In this document: positions 17,434 through 25,982 of the stretch, in pieces
Layout: each line of letters starts with the position of its first letter
Position numbering within the stretch: the first letter of the stretch is position 1
From: TMED109 sp015660425
Lineage (GTDB): Bacteria > Pseudomonadota > Alphaproteobacteria > TMED109
Length of the DNA: 27,255 nt
Direction: 5' to 3'
Assembly: GCA_029936295.1 (NCBI GenBank)
Contig: JAPYTH010000024.1
Coordinates: 1 to 27,255 of the forward strand
Position numbers and translations under genes: made by a program
The notes under the pieces: generated by a model
Databases searched by the model: none
Seen by the model: the letters and a program-made list of their open reading frames with translations, nothing else
What the model was told of the DNA's origin: nothing

Positions 17434-17916
17434 ATGGATTATATTGAATATAAAATACTTTCTACTTTACAAAAAAATGCACGTTTAACTAATCTTGAAT
17501 TAGCTAAACAAGTTGGTCTTTCAGCGTCCCCATGTTTAAGAAGAGTAAAAGCTTTAGAGAATACTGGTATAATATCTGGATATTCCGCTATTATAGATCA
17601 AAACAAAGTGGATTTATCAGTCAATGTTTTTGTTCAGGTATCTCTTGAAAGACAATCTGAGGAGGGGTTAGAAGTCTTTGAAGAAAAAATAATAGAATAC
17701 AATGAAGTAATGGAAGCCTACTTAATGACTGGTGAAGCTGATTATTTACTAAGAATAGTTGTTAAAGATTTACAAACGTATGAAAAATTTTTAAAAGAAA
17801 ATTTAACTAGGATACCTGGTATATCTAGTATTAGATCGTATTTTTCATTAAAACAAGTAACAAGAAAATATAACTTACCGATTATTAATCCAAAAAAATA
17901 TGAAAACAAAAGATGA
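17434..17916 (+). CDS. Lrp/AsnC-family transcriptional regulator
   Basis: A protein of 160 residues with an N-terminal winged helix-turn-helix (about 1-60; LTNLELAKQVGLSASPCLRRVKALENTG holds the recognition helix) and a C-terminal RAM/ligand-binding domain (about 65-145; MEAYLMTGEADYLLRIVV is the typical Gly-containing strand-turn). Such proteins form octamers that sense amino acids or related metabolites. It diverges from the AceE-like E1 gene, its most likely target by analogy with mdeR/mdeB. Its stop overlaps the next start (ATGA), which couples it to the NAD(P)H-hydrate repair gene. No strong Shine-Dalgarno sequence precedes the ATG. Confidence 0.92.
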   Translation: MDYIEYKILSTLQKNARLTNLELAKQVGLSASPCLRRVKALENTGIISGYSAIIDQNKVDLSVNVFVQVSLERQSEEGLEVFEEKIIEYNEVMEAYLMTGEADYLLRIVVKDLQTYEKFLKENLTRIPGISSIRSYFSLKQVTRKYNLPIINPKKYENKR

Positions 17917-19394
17917 AGATAACGGATAAATCAAAATTCCAAAATATAGTAAACAAATCAAATGCTATTGCCATAGAAAAGTCATTTACAAATAGTTTTA
18001 ATTTAATGTTAGAAGCAGGAAAATTATTAGCACAAAATATACACTCATCATATTCAAAACGTAAAACCTTGATATTATGTGGCATTGGAGGAAATGGAGG
18101 GGATGGATTTATAACAGCACAAGAGTTAGCAAATAAAGGTTGGGAGATTGATGTAATAATAATCGGGGATGAAGGTAAAATTAAGGGAGATGCATTAAAA
18201 GCATTAAATAAATTAAATCTAAAAATCTCAAATTTTAAAAATATAAATCTAGATAAAATTGAATTATTTATAGATGGTATTTATGGAATAGGTTTATCAA
18301 GGAATATTAATAAAAAAGAATGTAAAATTTTAAATATAATAGACAAACACCCTGCCCCTATAGTTGCAATAGATATACCTAGTGGTATAGACTGTAATAC
18401 AGGAAAAATTTTAGGATACGCGCCAAATTGTGACTTAACTATTACGTTTTCAACTTTAAAATTTGGGCATATTCTTATACCTGGCGCAGAAAAAATTAAT
18501 GATATAAAAGTTATAGATATAGGTATATCTAAAATTTTTCTTAATAAATTAGAACCAAAAATAAAGATAAATAATAAAAATCAATGGCTTAATAAAATTA
18601 ATTGGCCAAAAATTAATGATCATAAATATAGCCGAGGCTATAGTTTAATTATAGGTGGTCCAAAAAATATGACTGGGGCTTCAAGATTAGCTGCAGTATC
18701 TGCACAAAGAGCAGGAAGCGGGATCGTTTGTTTAGCGTCTGAAAAAGAAGCCGAAGAAATATATTTTATCTCTCTTACTTCACAATTAGTAAAAACTTAT
18801 AAAAACATAAAAGAATATAATACAATTGTTAATGAAACTAGAATTAATTCTATAGTGATTGGTCCCGGACTGAGCATAAATAACAAATCTATTATAAAGA
18901 TTAAATCTGCACTTAAAACTAATAAAAGAATTGTGTTAGATGCGGGTGCAATATCTTGTTTTAAAGGTAAATTAGACATCTTTAGAACTATACTATCTGG
19001 CAAAGACGTAATCATAACTCCACATGAAGGAGAGCTTAAATCTATATTACCTAATCTTTCAGGAAACTTAATTAGCAAAGCTATTCAAGCAGCTAAAATA
19101 TTAGACACCATCGTCGTGCTAAAAGGAGCTACAACAATTATTGCATCTCCAAATAACAAAGCTTTTGTTAATCCTGCTGGTGCGAAATGGCTATCTACAG
19201 CGGGAAGTGGTGATGTCTTGGCAGGAATTATAGGAGGTTTGTTATCGAATAAAATGGAAACATATTATGCTGCCGCATATGGGGTCTGGTTACATTCTGA
19301 AGCAGGGAAGTATTTAGGTCCAGGTATGATAGCAGAAGACATTCCTAAAAACTTAACAAAAATATTAAAAAAACTAATAAAAACAAAATCTTAA
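17913..19394 (+). CDS. nnr: Bifunctional NAD(P)H-hydrate epimerase/dehydratase
   Basis: A 493-residue fusion of the two YjeF domains that repairs hydrated NAD(P)H. The N-terminal epimerase half has CGIGGNGGDGF (56-66), DGIYGIGLSR (121-130) and AIDIPSGIDCNTG (152-164). The C-terminal ADP/ATP-dependent dehydratase half has GGPKNMTGA, the ITPHEGEL loop and GSGDVLAG (431-438), where GTGDVLAG is more usual. This fusion length is normal for bacteria. The start overlaps the Lrp stop by four bases, so translation is probably coupled. It ends 21 bases from the convergent porin stop, with no clear terminator between them. Confidence 0.95.
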   Translation: MKITDKSKFQNIVNKSNAIAIEKSFTNSFNLMLEAGKLLAQNIHSSYSKRKTLILCGIGGNGGDGFITAQELANKGWEIDVIIIGDEGKIKGDALKALNKLNLKISNFKNINLDKIELFIDGIYGIGLSRNINKKECKILNIIDKHPAPIVAIDIPSGIDCNTGKILGYAPNCDLTITFSTLKFGHILIPGAEKINDIKVIDIGISKIFLNKLEPKIKINNKNQWLNKINWPKINDHKYSRGYSLIIGGPKNMTGASRLAAVSAQRAGSGIVCLASEKEAEEIYFISLTSQLVKTYKNIKEYNTIVNETRINSIVIGPGLSINNKSIIKIKSALKTNKRIVLDAGAISCFKGKLDIFRTILSGKDVIITPHEGELKSILPNLSGNLISKAIQAAKILDTIVVLKGATTIIASPNNKAFVNPAGAKWLSTAGSGDVLAGIIGGLLSNKMETYYAAAYGVWLHSEAGKYLGPGMIAEDIPKNLTKILKKLIKTKS

Positions 19395-19415
19395 TAAAAT
19401 AAATTAATCTTAATA

Positions 19416-20870
19416 CTAAAATTCTATTTGCAGCCTAATACCCATTACATTAAAGTCTTCACTTAATGGTCCTGAAGAGTCAGTATGAATAATATTAAGC
19501 ATTGTTTTAGTAAAAGTAGTCATATACCAATTTAAGCCTAATGAATAAGAGGAAGCTTCACCACCATTAATTTCAGCATCATTTAAATCTATTGTACTTG
19601 CTCTAAGTGCTACTTCCCAGGCTCCAATGCCACCTTCCATAATAGACAATTTAGGTTTTAAACGCCAAAATTGTGCAAAATAAGCATTATAGTTACGAAC
19701 ATCATCAGTTAGCATATAACCACCTTGAACATAACCGCCTGAAAACTGAGCATCTGTATTAGTTTTTCTATTTACACCTAATATACCCCATTCAGTTTGG
19801 AAAGATATTGCCCCTTGAACAGTAGCAAACTCATATCCAGCATAATAATAGGTATCAAGGTCTGTAATTACTCCAGTATCTAAAATATAATCGCCACTTA
19901 GACTGCTCTCTCCTTTACTTCTAAATCTTAAGGTTGAATCTCTTAGACCATTTGTAAACGTATTACTATTATTAGCTGTTCTAAAGTAACCAGTTACTCC
20001 CATATGCATAGCCTCATTTCTCAGCTTAATAGGTTGCCATATAAATCGACCATGAACACCCATGCCTTCATCATCCGTGCTAGCATTTTTATAAGGTTCG
20101 CCGTATAAACCAAAACGCATATAATACTCTTTGCCCCTATAGGTTGCGGCTACTCCCATAGCAGGCGATCCTGCACCATAAATAAATGTAGATTGTGGCA
20201 TTGCAGCTTCCATAAATTGTCTTTGTGAAGAAAAATTAGAAGTATCTAATCCTACTGAATTTCCAAAAAGACCCGCAAATATCCACCAAGGTTTAAACCC
20301 CCTATATATTGCCATTGCTGCTCTCAGGGCATCGTGCGGATTGTCTCCTGAATCAGCATAATCATATGATAAAAACCATATCCAATCTTTTTCTGACACT
20401 CCAGCTGCAGTTAACCCGGCCCTTCTTACTATAAAACCATCAGATAAATCATTATTTGTATTATAATTTGGTTCTTGATTATAAATAGCACCATCTAGCT
20501 GAATTAATCCCATAAGTCCTAAAGAGTATTTTCCATCAGGTGATCTAAGTTGCGGTAAAGGGCCAAAAAATGCTGTCTCAGGATTATATATTTTACCTTT
20601 TGCAGCTACCATATCTCCCTCTTCTATAACAGAGGCATCATTATCTTGTTTCTTTAAGACTTCAGCATTATCAATCACATTAATTTTATCTTCAGATACA
20701 CCTTTTTGAAGATTTTTAATTAAAATTTCTAGTTCATCTATTCTTTTAGATTGATCATTTATAATATTTTGTTGAGCATTGATCTGTTCTTGTAAAGACC
20801 CTTCATCTGCTATGGCTATGTTATTTAGTAACAAAAATACAAGACTTAGAATTAAAATATTATTTTTCAT
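19416..20870 (-). CDS. OprO/OprP-type (phosphate-selective family) outer-membrane porin
   Basis: A 484-residue outer-membrane beta-barrel. Residues 1-21 are a signal peptide ending AIA, followed by a short heptad-rich coiled coil (about 25-57). The barrel opens with YSLGLMGLIQLDGAIYN and DGFIVRRAGLTAAG, typical of the phosphate-selective porin family, and ends in Phe (MGIRLQIEF) as needed for BAM recognition. The start is ATG 20870 with AGAGG about five bases upstream; an earlier in-frame ATG (20894) has no ribosome site and would bury the signal peptide. Family membership does not prove phosphate selectivity. It diverges from the TonB receptor operon, and its upstream region is the left copy of the 53-bp element. 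Confidence 0.85.
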   Translation of the reverse strand: MKNNILILSLVFLLLNNIAIADEGSLQEQINAQQNIINDQSKRIDELEILIKNLQKGVSEDKINVIDNAEVLKKQDNDASVIEEGDMVAAKGKIYNPETAFFGPLPQLRSPDGKYSLGLMGLIQLDGAIYNQEPNYNTNNDLSDGFIVRRAGLTAAGVSEKDWIWFLSYDYADSGDNPHDALRAAMAIYRGFKPWWIFAGLFGNSVGLDTSNFSSQRQFMEAAMPQSTFIYGAGSPAMGVAATYRGKEYYMRFGLYGEPYKNASTDDEGMGVHGRFIWQPIKLRNEAMHMGVTGYFRTANNSNTFTNGLRDSTLRFRSKGESSLSGDYILDTGVITDLDTYYYAGYEFATVQGAISFQTEWGILGVNRKTNTDAQFSGGYVQGGYMLTDDVRNYNAYFAQFWRLKPKLSIMEGGIGAWEVALRASTIDLNDAEINGGEASSYSLGLNWYMTTFTKTMLNIIHTDSSGPLSEDFNVMGIRLQIEF

Positions 20871-20893
20871 ATATACCTCTATATTTAAAAACA

Positions 20894-20946
20894 TTTTATT
20901 CCATACAGTATAAAAATATTTTAATCAAGTTATACTCTTTGGTTAT
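20894..20946 (-). repeat. 53-bp element, left copy, upstream of the porin (probable promoter/operator)
   Basis: Read on the minus strand, this block is identical at 50 of 53 positions to 25979-26031 on the plus strand; the inner 38 bases (20894-20931) are exact. It ends 23 bases before the porin ATG, and similarity is lost just beyond it. It holds TATACT, a TTGATT-N17-TATGGA pair and an odd-centred dyad ATACTGTAT (20903-20911). The position and selective conservation suggest a promoter with an operator. Confidence 0.8.
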
Positions 20947-20983
20947 TTATTAATTTTTATATCATTTTACATATATACACAAT

Positions 20984-21015
20984 TAGCTATATAACATAAC
21001 AGATATGTAGCTATA
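20984..21015. repeat. Direct repeat of TAGCTATA upstream of the TonB receptor
   Basis: TAGCTATA occurs at 20984-20991 and 21008-21015, 24 bases apart, just upstream of the predicted receptor promoter. It could be a tandem regulator site. It is short and AT-rich, so chance is not excluded. Confidence 0.3.
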
Positions 21016-21035
21016 GTAAAAAACTATATTAATTA

Positions 21036-21064
21036 TTGCAAATTCCTATAATAAATATTATATT
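21036..21064 (+). promoter_or_regulatory. Predicted sigma-70 promoter of the TonB receptor operon
   Basis: TTGCAA (21036-21041) and TATATT (21059-21064) are separated by exactly 17 bases, matching 4/6 and 5/6 of the consensus. Initiation near 21071 would leave a leader of about 28 bases holding AAGGA (21087-21091 region). Confidence 0.5.
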
Positions 21065-21098
21065 AATAAATAATAAATAATACTTTAAGGAAAAGTTA

Positions 21099-23570
21099 TT
21101 GAAAATAATTATAATATTAACCATCATTATTAATTTTATTATTATTAATAATACAGTTGCTCAAGAAGATTTAGGGGAGATTGAAGTAATTGGAATATCT
21201 CCTTTACCAGGAATAGAAATAGAAAGAAATAGAATACCAAATACTAGCCAATCTCTTAAAAGCCAGGATATTGCAACATCTTTATCAAGTACATTTGCAG
21301 ACTTAATGGGTGAAAAATTATCTGGTGTTACCGTAAAAGATTTACAGAATAGCCCCTTCCAAAAAAACCTGGATTACAGAGGGTTTACTGCCTCCCCGTT
21401 ATTAGGAGAATCGCAAGGATTAGCAGTATATTTAAATGGGACAAGAATAAATGAAGGTTTCGGTGATACATTACAATGGGAACTTATTCCTGAAAATGCT
21501 ATTAAAAATATAGATTTAATGAGTTCTAACCCAGTGTTTGGATTAAATGCGCTAGGAGGATCATTAGCTCTAACTACAAAAAAAGGAATAGATTATATTA
21601 ACAAAGAATCTATGACTAATAATTTGGAAGCAGGAAGTTTTGATGCATTAACTGGAAACTTTGAACTAGGTGTAGGCACTCAAAATACTGGTTTATATAT
21701 TGCTGTAGAGAAAGCATATGATGGGGGTTGGAGAGATCATAGTGCAGGAGACATAAAAAGACTATTCATGAATTATGGTATAATTAATAATGATTTTGAT
21801 CTTGATTTTACCTTTATGAATGCGAATACAAAATTGAATGGCAATGGAGTTACTCCTACCGAACTCCTAAATGTAAGAAGAGAGTCGGTTTTTACTTGGC
21901 CAGATTATACAGCTAATAAAGTGTATCTAGCTTCATCCAGCGGTAACTTTTATTTACAAAACGATTCTATACTTAATACATCAATCTATTATCGAAGATT
22001 AATCAGAGACACCCTCAATGCTGACGAATTAGATGCAGAAGCTTGTGATGAGGATAATGATAATGGACATCAGGCTCAACTTATGTCTGATTTTGGATTA
22101 GCCAGCTCTCCGCTATGTGGAGATGACAACAAATCTGGTGATTATGGAATATTAATAGACCAGTACGGAAAAGCAATAGCTTCAGATGATAATATTAGAA
22201 AATATGGATTAGTGAATAGATCTTCAACCATGACTGTTACTTGGGGAGGATCTCTTCAATATAATATAAATAAAAATATATATAATAATGATCATAATTT
22301 ATTAGTCGGTACTTCTATCGATAAAACAAGAACTGCTTTCCATTCACGCGGAGAATTAGGACTACTTACAAATAATAGAACTGTTACTAATTTATTAAAT
22401 TCTGATGAGGGGTTTATAACATTAGAAGCAGAGCAAGAACATACAGGTGCTAATGGAGGAAAAGAAGATGATACTAAAAGAGGAGACGTAGGAAACGCTC
22501 AATTAGCATCAAAAGTGGATTATTATGGTCTTTATGTAAATGATACCATAAGATTAGACGATCAAATGGATTTAACTTTATCTTCTAGAGCAAATTTAGC
22601 CTATCTAAAATTATATGATCACTTAAAAACTTCATTTACCAGAACGGAAACTATAACTGGAAGCCATAGATATTTTAGAATTAACCCTTCAATTGGGCTA
22701 ACTTACAAATACGACCCAAATATTGCATTACGTGTAAGTTATAAGGAAGCTAATCGAACCCCTGCACCAGTAGAATTATCTTGCGCATCTCCAACAGCAC
22801 CATGCAGACTTCCAAATTCCTTTGTTGCCGACCCACCATTAGAACAGGTCGTTACAAAAGGTATAGAAGTTGGAGCAAGAGGTAAATTAAATAATCATCA
22901 ATGGGAAATTACAGCATACAGGTTTATAAATGATGATGATATAATATTTGTAAGTACTGGCACAGGAGTATCTTCAGGATATTTTAAAAATTTTGGAGAA
23001 ACCAAAAGGCAAGGAATAGAATTAAATCTTAATTCCAAATATAAAAATACATTAGGGAATTTAAACTTATTCTCTAATTATTCATTATTAAGTGCTACAT
23101 ATGAAGTTAATCATACATTACCTGCTGCTAATCATCCAGCAGGATCTAATGATGTTGAAAAAGGAGACACTATTCCTGGTATGCCAAAGCATACCTTTAA
23201 AGCAGGAATAAATCAGAATTTTTTATCTAATTTTAATAGTGGGATAAATATGATTTATTCTTCTGGGGTATTTCTAAGAGGTGATGAATCTAATCAATTA
23301 AAAAAAACTAATCCCTATTTAGTATTTAACGCCACAAGTTCATGGAACCCTTTAGAAAATTTTGAAATATTTGCTAGGGTAGATAATATCTTAAATTCAA
23401 AATACGAAACTATGGGAGTACTTGGTGAAGCTAGCGCATCTGAAGTAAACGTTCCTATTTCTGAACTAGGAGACACAGGAAGCGGGACAGCTATAGGTCC
23501 TTTAGACCCAAGATTCTTATCACCCGGATCACCATTAGGTATATTTGTTGGTATAAGAGTTAAATGGTAG
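21099..23570 (+). CDS. TonB-dependent outer-membrane receptor
   Basis: An 823-residue receptor with a signal peptide (1-21, ending TVA), a possible TonB box near GEIEVIG (26-32), and a plug domain to about 165 (LDYRGFTASP, GLAVYLNGTRINEGFGDTLQWELIP, NPVFGLNALGGSLAL). A 22-strand-type barrel follows, ending in Trp (GIRVKW). It carries two close cysteine pairs, C316/C340 in an acidic loop and C562/C569 in ELSCASPTAPCRLPN; the latter is a pattern I know from this receptor subfamily. It imports an unknown ligand using TonB energy. The start is TTG 21099, supported by AAGGA about seven bases upstream. It is the first gene of an operon with exbB 22 bases downstream, then two exbD genes and tonB. 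Confidence 0.93.
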   Translation: MKIIIILTIIINFIIINNTVAQEDLGEIEVIGISPLPGIEIERNRIPNTSQSLKSQDIATSLSSTFADLMGEKLSGVTVKDLQNSPFQKNLDYRGFTASPLLGESQGLAVYLNGTRINEGFGDTLQWELIPENAIKNIDLMSSNPVFGLNALGGSLALTTKKGIDYINKESMTNNLEAGSFDALTGNFELGVGTQNTGLYIAVEKAYDGGWRDHSAGDIKRLFMNYGIINNDFDLDFTFMNANTKLNGNGVTPTELLNVRRESVFTWPDYTANKVYLASSSGNFYLQNDSILNTSIYYRRLIRDTLNADELDAEACDEDNDNGHQAQLMSDFGLASSPLCGDDNKSGDYGILIDQYGKAIASDDNIRKYGLVNRSSTMTVTWGGSLQYNINKNIYNNDHNLLVGTSIDKTRTAFHSRGELGLLTNNRTVTNLLNSDEGFITLEAEQEHTGANGGKEDDTKRGDVGNAQLASKVDYYGLYVNDTIRLDDQMDLTLSSRANLAYLKLYDHLKTSFTRTETITGSHRYFRINPSIGLTYKYDPNIALRVSYKEANRTPAPVELSCASPTAPCRLPNSFVADPPLEQVVTKGIEVGARGKLNNHQWEITAYRFINDDDIIFVSTGTGVSSGYFKNFGETKRQGIELNLNSKYKNTLGNLNLFSNYSLLSATYEVNHTLPAANHPAGSNDVEKGDTIPGMPKHTFKAGINQNFLSNFNSGINMIYSSGVFLRGDESNQLKKTNPYLVFNATSSWNPLENFEIFARVDNILNSKYETMGVLGEASASEVNVPISELGDTGSGTAIGPLDPRFLSPGSPLGIFVGIRVKW

Positions 23571-23592
23571 CAATTATAATTAAGGAGAAATT

Positions 23593-24237
23593 ATGGATAA
23601 CTCTATAGAAATAGAACAAGGTATTGACTTATTAAAGTTAATATTAAAGGGCGGGCCTGTCATGATTATTCTTTTAATCATGTCAATAATATCTTTAGCT
23701 ATAATACTACTTAAGATATATCAATTCTATAAGTCTGACATATATAACAGCAATAAAGTTATTCCCATTTTTAAGTTACTTAAAGACAATAAAATAGTAC
23801 AAGCACAAGAATTACTTAACACTATAATTCATCCTTCATCAGAAATTATTTTAAGCATAATAGACAATAAACAGCTAAGTAATGAAGATAGAGAAAATGA
23901 AGTTAGTATTATTGGTGAAAAGCAAATAAGAAACCTAGAATTTTTATTAAAACCTCTTGAATTAATAGCAAATATTGCCCCATTATTAGGTCTTTTAGGG
24001 ACTGTAATTGGAATGATTACTGCATTTTCAAAATTAGAAAATGCTGGAAGTAGAGTTGATCCAGCAATATTAGCTGGTGGTATTTGGGAGGCGTTATTAA
24101 CTACTGCCTTCGGTCTAATTGTAGCTATTCCAGCTTTAGGCGCGTTTTATTGGTTAGATGGTAAAGTTGACAAAGTAAGAGAAGATATGCGTCATGCAGC
24201 TATTAAGACAAATATTATTATTAAAAATTTAAAATAA
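23593..24237 (+). CDS. exbB: ExbB, MotA/TolQ/ExbB-family proton-channel protein
   Basis: A 214-residue inner-membrane protein with three transmembrane helices (about 21-43, 122-147 and 165-187) and a cytoplasmic domain between the first and second. The TM2/TM3 signatures (APLLGLLGTVIGMITAF and GIWEALLTTAFGLIVAIPALGAFYW) are those of ExbB/TolQ. As a pentamer around ExbD it uses the proton gradient to energise TonB. AAGGAG upstream of the ATG gives a good ribosome site. Its place between the receptor and exbD/tonB argues for ExbB rather than TolQ. Confidence 0.95.
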   Translation: MDNSIEIEQGIDLLKLILKGGPVMIILLIMSIISLAIILLKIYQFYKSDIYNSNKVIPIFKLLKDNKIVQAQELLNTIIHPSSEIILSIIDNKQLSNEDRENEVSIIGEKQIRNLEFLLKPLELIANIAPLLGLLGTVIGMITAFSKLENAGSRVDPAILAGGIWEALLTTAFGLIVAIPALGAFYWLDGKVDKVREDMRHAAIKTNIIIKNLK

Positions 24238-24241
24238 ACTT

Positions 24242-24646
24242 ATGAAACTATTTTCTAAAGAAAAAAAAAATATTGAAATAAATGTAGCTCCATTAATTGA
24301 TGTAGTGTTTCTTCTATTAATATTTTTTATGCTTGCTAGTGAATTTACTGATTTTGAAACAATTGATATGATTTCTCCAAACCAAAGCAGCAAAGATATT
24401 CCTAAAACAAATTTACCGATAATTGTAAACCTATCTAAAGATGGAATTATTACTATAGATAATAAAGACGTAAACTTAAATAACTTAGCTCAAACAGTTG
24501 AAAAAAAATTAAATAATAAAAAAGAAAATAAAATTGTTATTTCTACACTAAATGAAACCAAAATTAATATTTTAATTAAAATTGTGGATAGAATTAGAAG
24601 TTTAGGTATAGAAAATATTGCTTTAATGACAAAAGATACAAAATGA
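24242..24646 (+). CDS. exbD: ExbD (first copy, with conserved membrane Asp)
   Basis: A 134-residue protein with a short cytoplasmic N-terminus, one transmembrane helix and a periplasmic domain. The membrane segment NVAPLIDVVFLLLIFFMLA (14-32) carries D20, equivalent to the proton-carrying D25 of E. coli ExbD. It starts four bases after the exbB stop, and its end overlaps the second exbD by four bases (ATGA), so translation is probably coupled. It should pair with the second ExbD inside the ExbB pentamer, or compete with it. Confidence 0.94.
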   Translation: MKLFSKEKKNIEINVAPLIDVVFLLLIFFMLASEFTDFETIDMISPNQSSKDIPKTNLPIIVNLSKDGIITIDNKDVNLNNLAQTVEKKLNNKKENKIVISTLNETKINILIKIVDRIRSLGIENIALMTKDTK

Positions 24647-25053
24647 ATATTTTTCATAAACCAATTAAAAAAAGAAGGTTTCCTAATTTAGTTCCCTTAA
24701 TAAATATAGTATTTTTACTTCTAATATTTTTTATGCTTTCCGGAACGCTTTCTATAAAAGATTTATTTGAAGTAACTCCTCCTATATCTAATACAAGTGC
24801 TAGTGCAGAAGCTCCAGAAATAGTAATTTTAATATCAAAAGAAAACAAAATAGCTTTAGATAATAAGACTATTTCTATTAATGAATTAGAAATAATTTTA
24901 TCTAAACAATTGGAAATAAAAAACATAGAAGAAGTATTAATCAAAGCTGATGGCAATGCTGAATCAGGCATTCTATCCCAAGTTATAAAACATATCAGAA
25001 ATGCTGGGATCAAAAGAGCCGCAATAGTTACTCAAAGCAAAGATAAAAAATAA
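24643..25053 (+). CDS. ExbD-like protein (second copy, membrane Asp replaced by Asn)
   Basis: A 136-residue ExbD/TolR-family protein with the same layout as its neighbour: basic N-terminus (KPIKKRRF), one helix LVPLINIVFLLLIFFMLSG (16-34), and a periplasmic domain ending IKHIRNAGIKRAAIVT. The position equivalent to the essential proton-path aspartate is N21 (codon AAT, 24703-24705). The helix is otherwise very like copy 1, so a gross misalignment is unlikely. It overlaps exbD1 by four bases and precedes tonB by two. It may be a structural partner that makes an asymmetric Asp/Asn ExbD dimer; this is inference. Confidence 0.9.
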   Translation: MNIFHKPIKKRRFPNLVPLINIVFLLLIFFMLSGTLSIKDLFEVTPPISNTSASAEAPEIVILISKENKIALDNKTISINELEIILSKQLEIKNIEEVLIKADGNAESGILSQVIKHIRNAGIKRAAIVTQSKDKK

Positions 25054-25055
25054 TT

Positions 25056-25982
25056 ATGACGACTATTACCCCCTATTATATAAATAATAAAATTATTATA
25101 ATATCTATTATTATAGCTGTAATCTTGCACGGTATTTTAATTCCTTTTAGTAAATTTATTAGTGTAAATGAAACTGAAGAGATAGAACCTAAAATTATTT
25201 TAGAGCTAATAAATGATGTAGTAGAAGAAACACAACCTATAAGGAATAAGATACAACTTCCTAAAATAGTAAAACCTCAGGAAATTATTAAACCACCTGT
25301 AATCGAGCCCCCAAAAGAAATAAAGTTAGAACCAATTAAGAATAATATAGTACCTAATAATGACCCTACAGAATTGAACATACCTAAAGATTTAAAGCCA
25401 ATAACTAATAATAAAATAGATATTCCAAAACCTATAAAAAACAATAATCCAGATTTATATATTTCAGAAATAGCAAAAATAACAAAACCTAATACAATAG
25501 AAAAAAAAATAAAACCTATAAAAACAAAAATTATGGCCAAATTACCAGAAGAAAAAGTACTTATTGATAACATTAAAAATGTAGTTCCTCAAATTCAAAA
25601 TTTGACTATAAAACCCATAAAAAAGAAAAAAGTAATAAATGAACAACGTAAAGAAATAGAGAAGAATCTTACTTCAACTGAGATATCAGATTTAAATAAC
25701 TATAAAAATAAAATAAGGACGATTATTCAATCATTCGCTATTAATAATTACCCTAAAAAGGAAAAAAGAAGAAAAATTGAAGGTAAAGTACATATAATTT
25801 TTAAGCTACGTAAAGATGGCAGTCTAGAATTCGTAAAAAGTGGCCCTGATACAAATGCATCTGATGCATTAATTAAATCGGCAATAGAATCTGTCAAAAA
25901 AAGTGCCCCTTTTGAAAAAATAACTTTATTAGAACAAAAAAATGAATTTTCCATAACCATTATATATAAAATTAGTAGATAA
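25056..25982 (+). CDS. tonB: TonB energy transducer
   Basis: A protein of 308 residues. The N-terminus has one membrane anchor (about 11-31) with H25, probably the counterpart of TonB's conserved helix histidine, though not in the usual SxxxH spacing. A long Pro/Lys/Ile-rich spacer (about 45-215) crosses the periplasm. The C-terminal TonB domain (about 220-308) contains KIEGKVHIIFKLRKDGSLE and ALIKSAIESVKKSAPFEK, the typical G-x-V-x-V-x-F and hydrophobic helix-APF pattern. It binds the receptor's TonB box. It is the last gene of the operon; its stop codon lies at the very start of the right copy of the 53-bp element. Confidence 0.93.
   Translation: MTTITPYYINNKIIIISIIIAVILHGILIPFSKFISVNETEEIEPKIILELINDVVEETQPIRNKIQLPKIVKPQEIIKPPVIEPPKEIKLEPIKNNIVPNNDPTELNIPKDLKPITNNKIDIPKPIKNNNPDLYISEIAKITKPNTIEKKIKPIKTKIMAKLPEEKVLIDNIKNVVPQIQNLTIKPIKKKKVINEQRKEIEKNLTSTEISDLNNYKNKIRTIIQSFAINNYPKKEKRRKIEGKVHIIFKLRKDGSLEFVKSGPDTNASDALIKSAIESVKKSAPFEKITLLEQKNEFSITIIYKISR

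Noticed and set aside
17885..18085. 66-codon minus-strand frame over the lrp/nnr junction
   Set aside because: It lies under two strong genes and carries no recognisable features.
19395..19415. Bidirectional terminator between the convergent nnr and porin genes
   Set aside because: The 21-base gap has no stem of useful strength.
20894..20896. Upstream ATG as the porin start
   Set aside because: It lacks a ribosome site and would put eight residues before a complete signal peptide; the ATG at 20870 has AGAGG at proper spacing.
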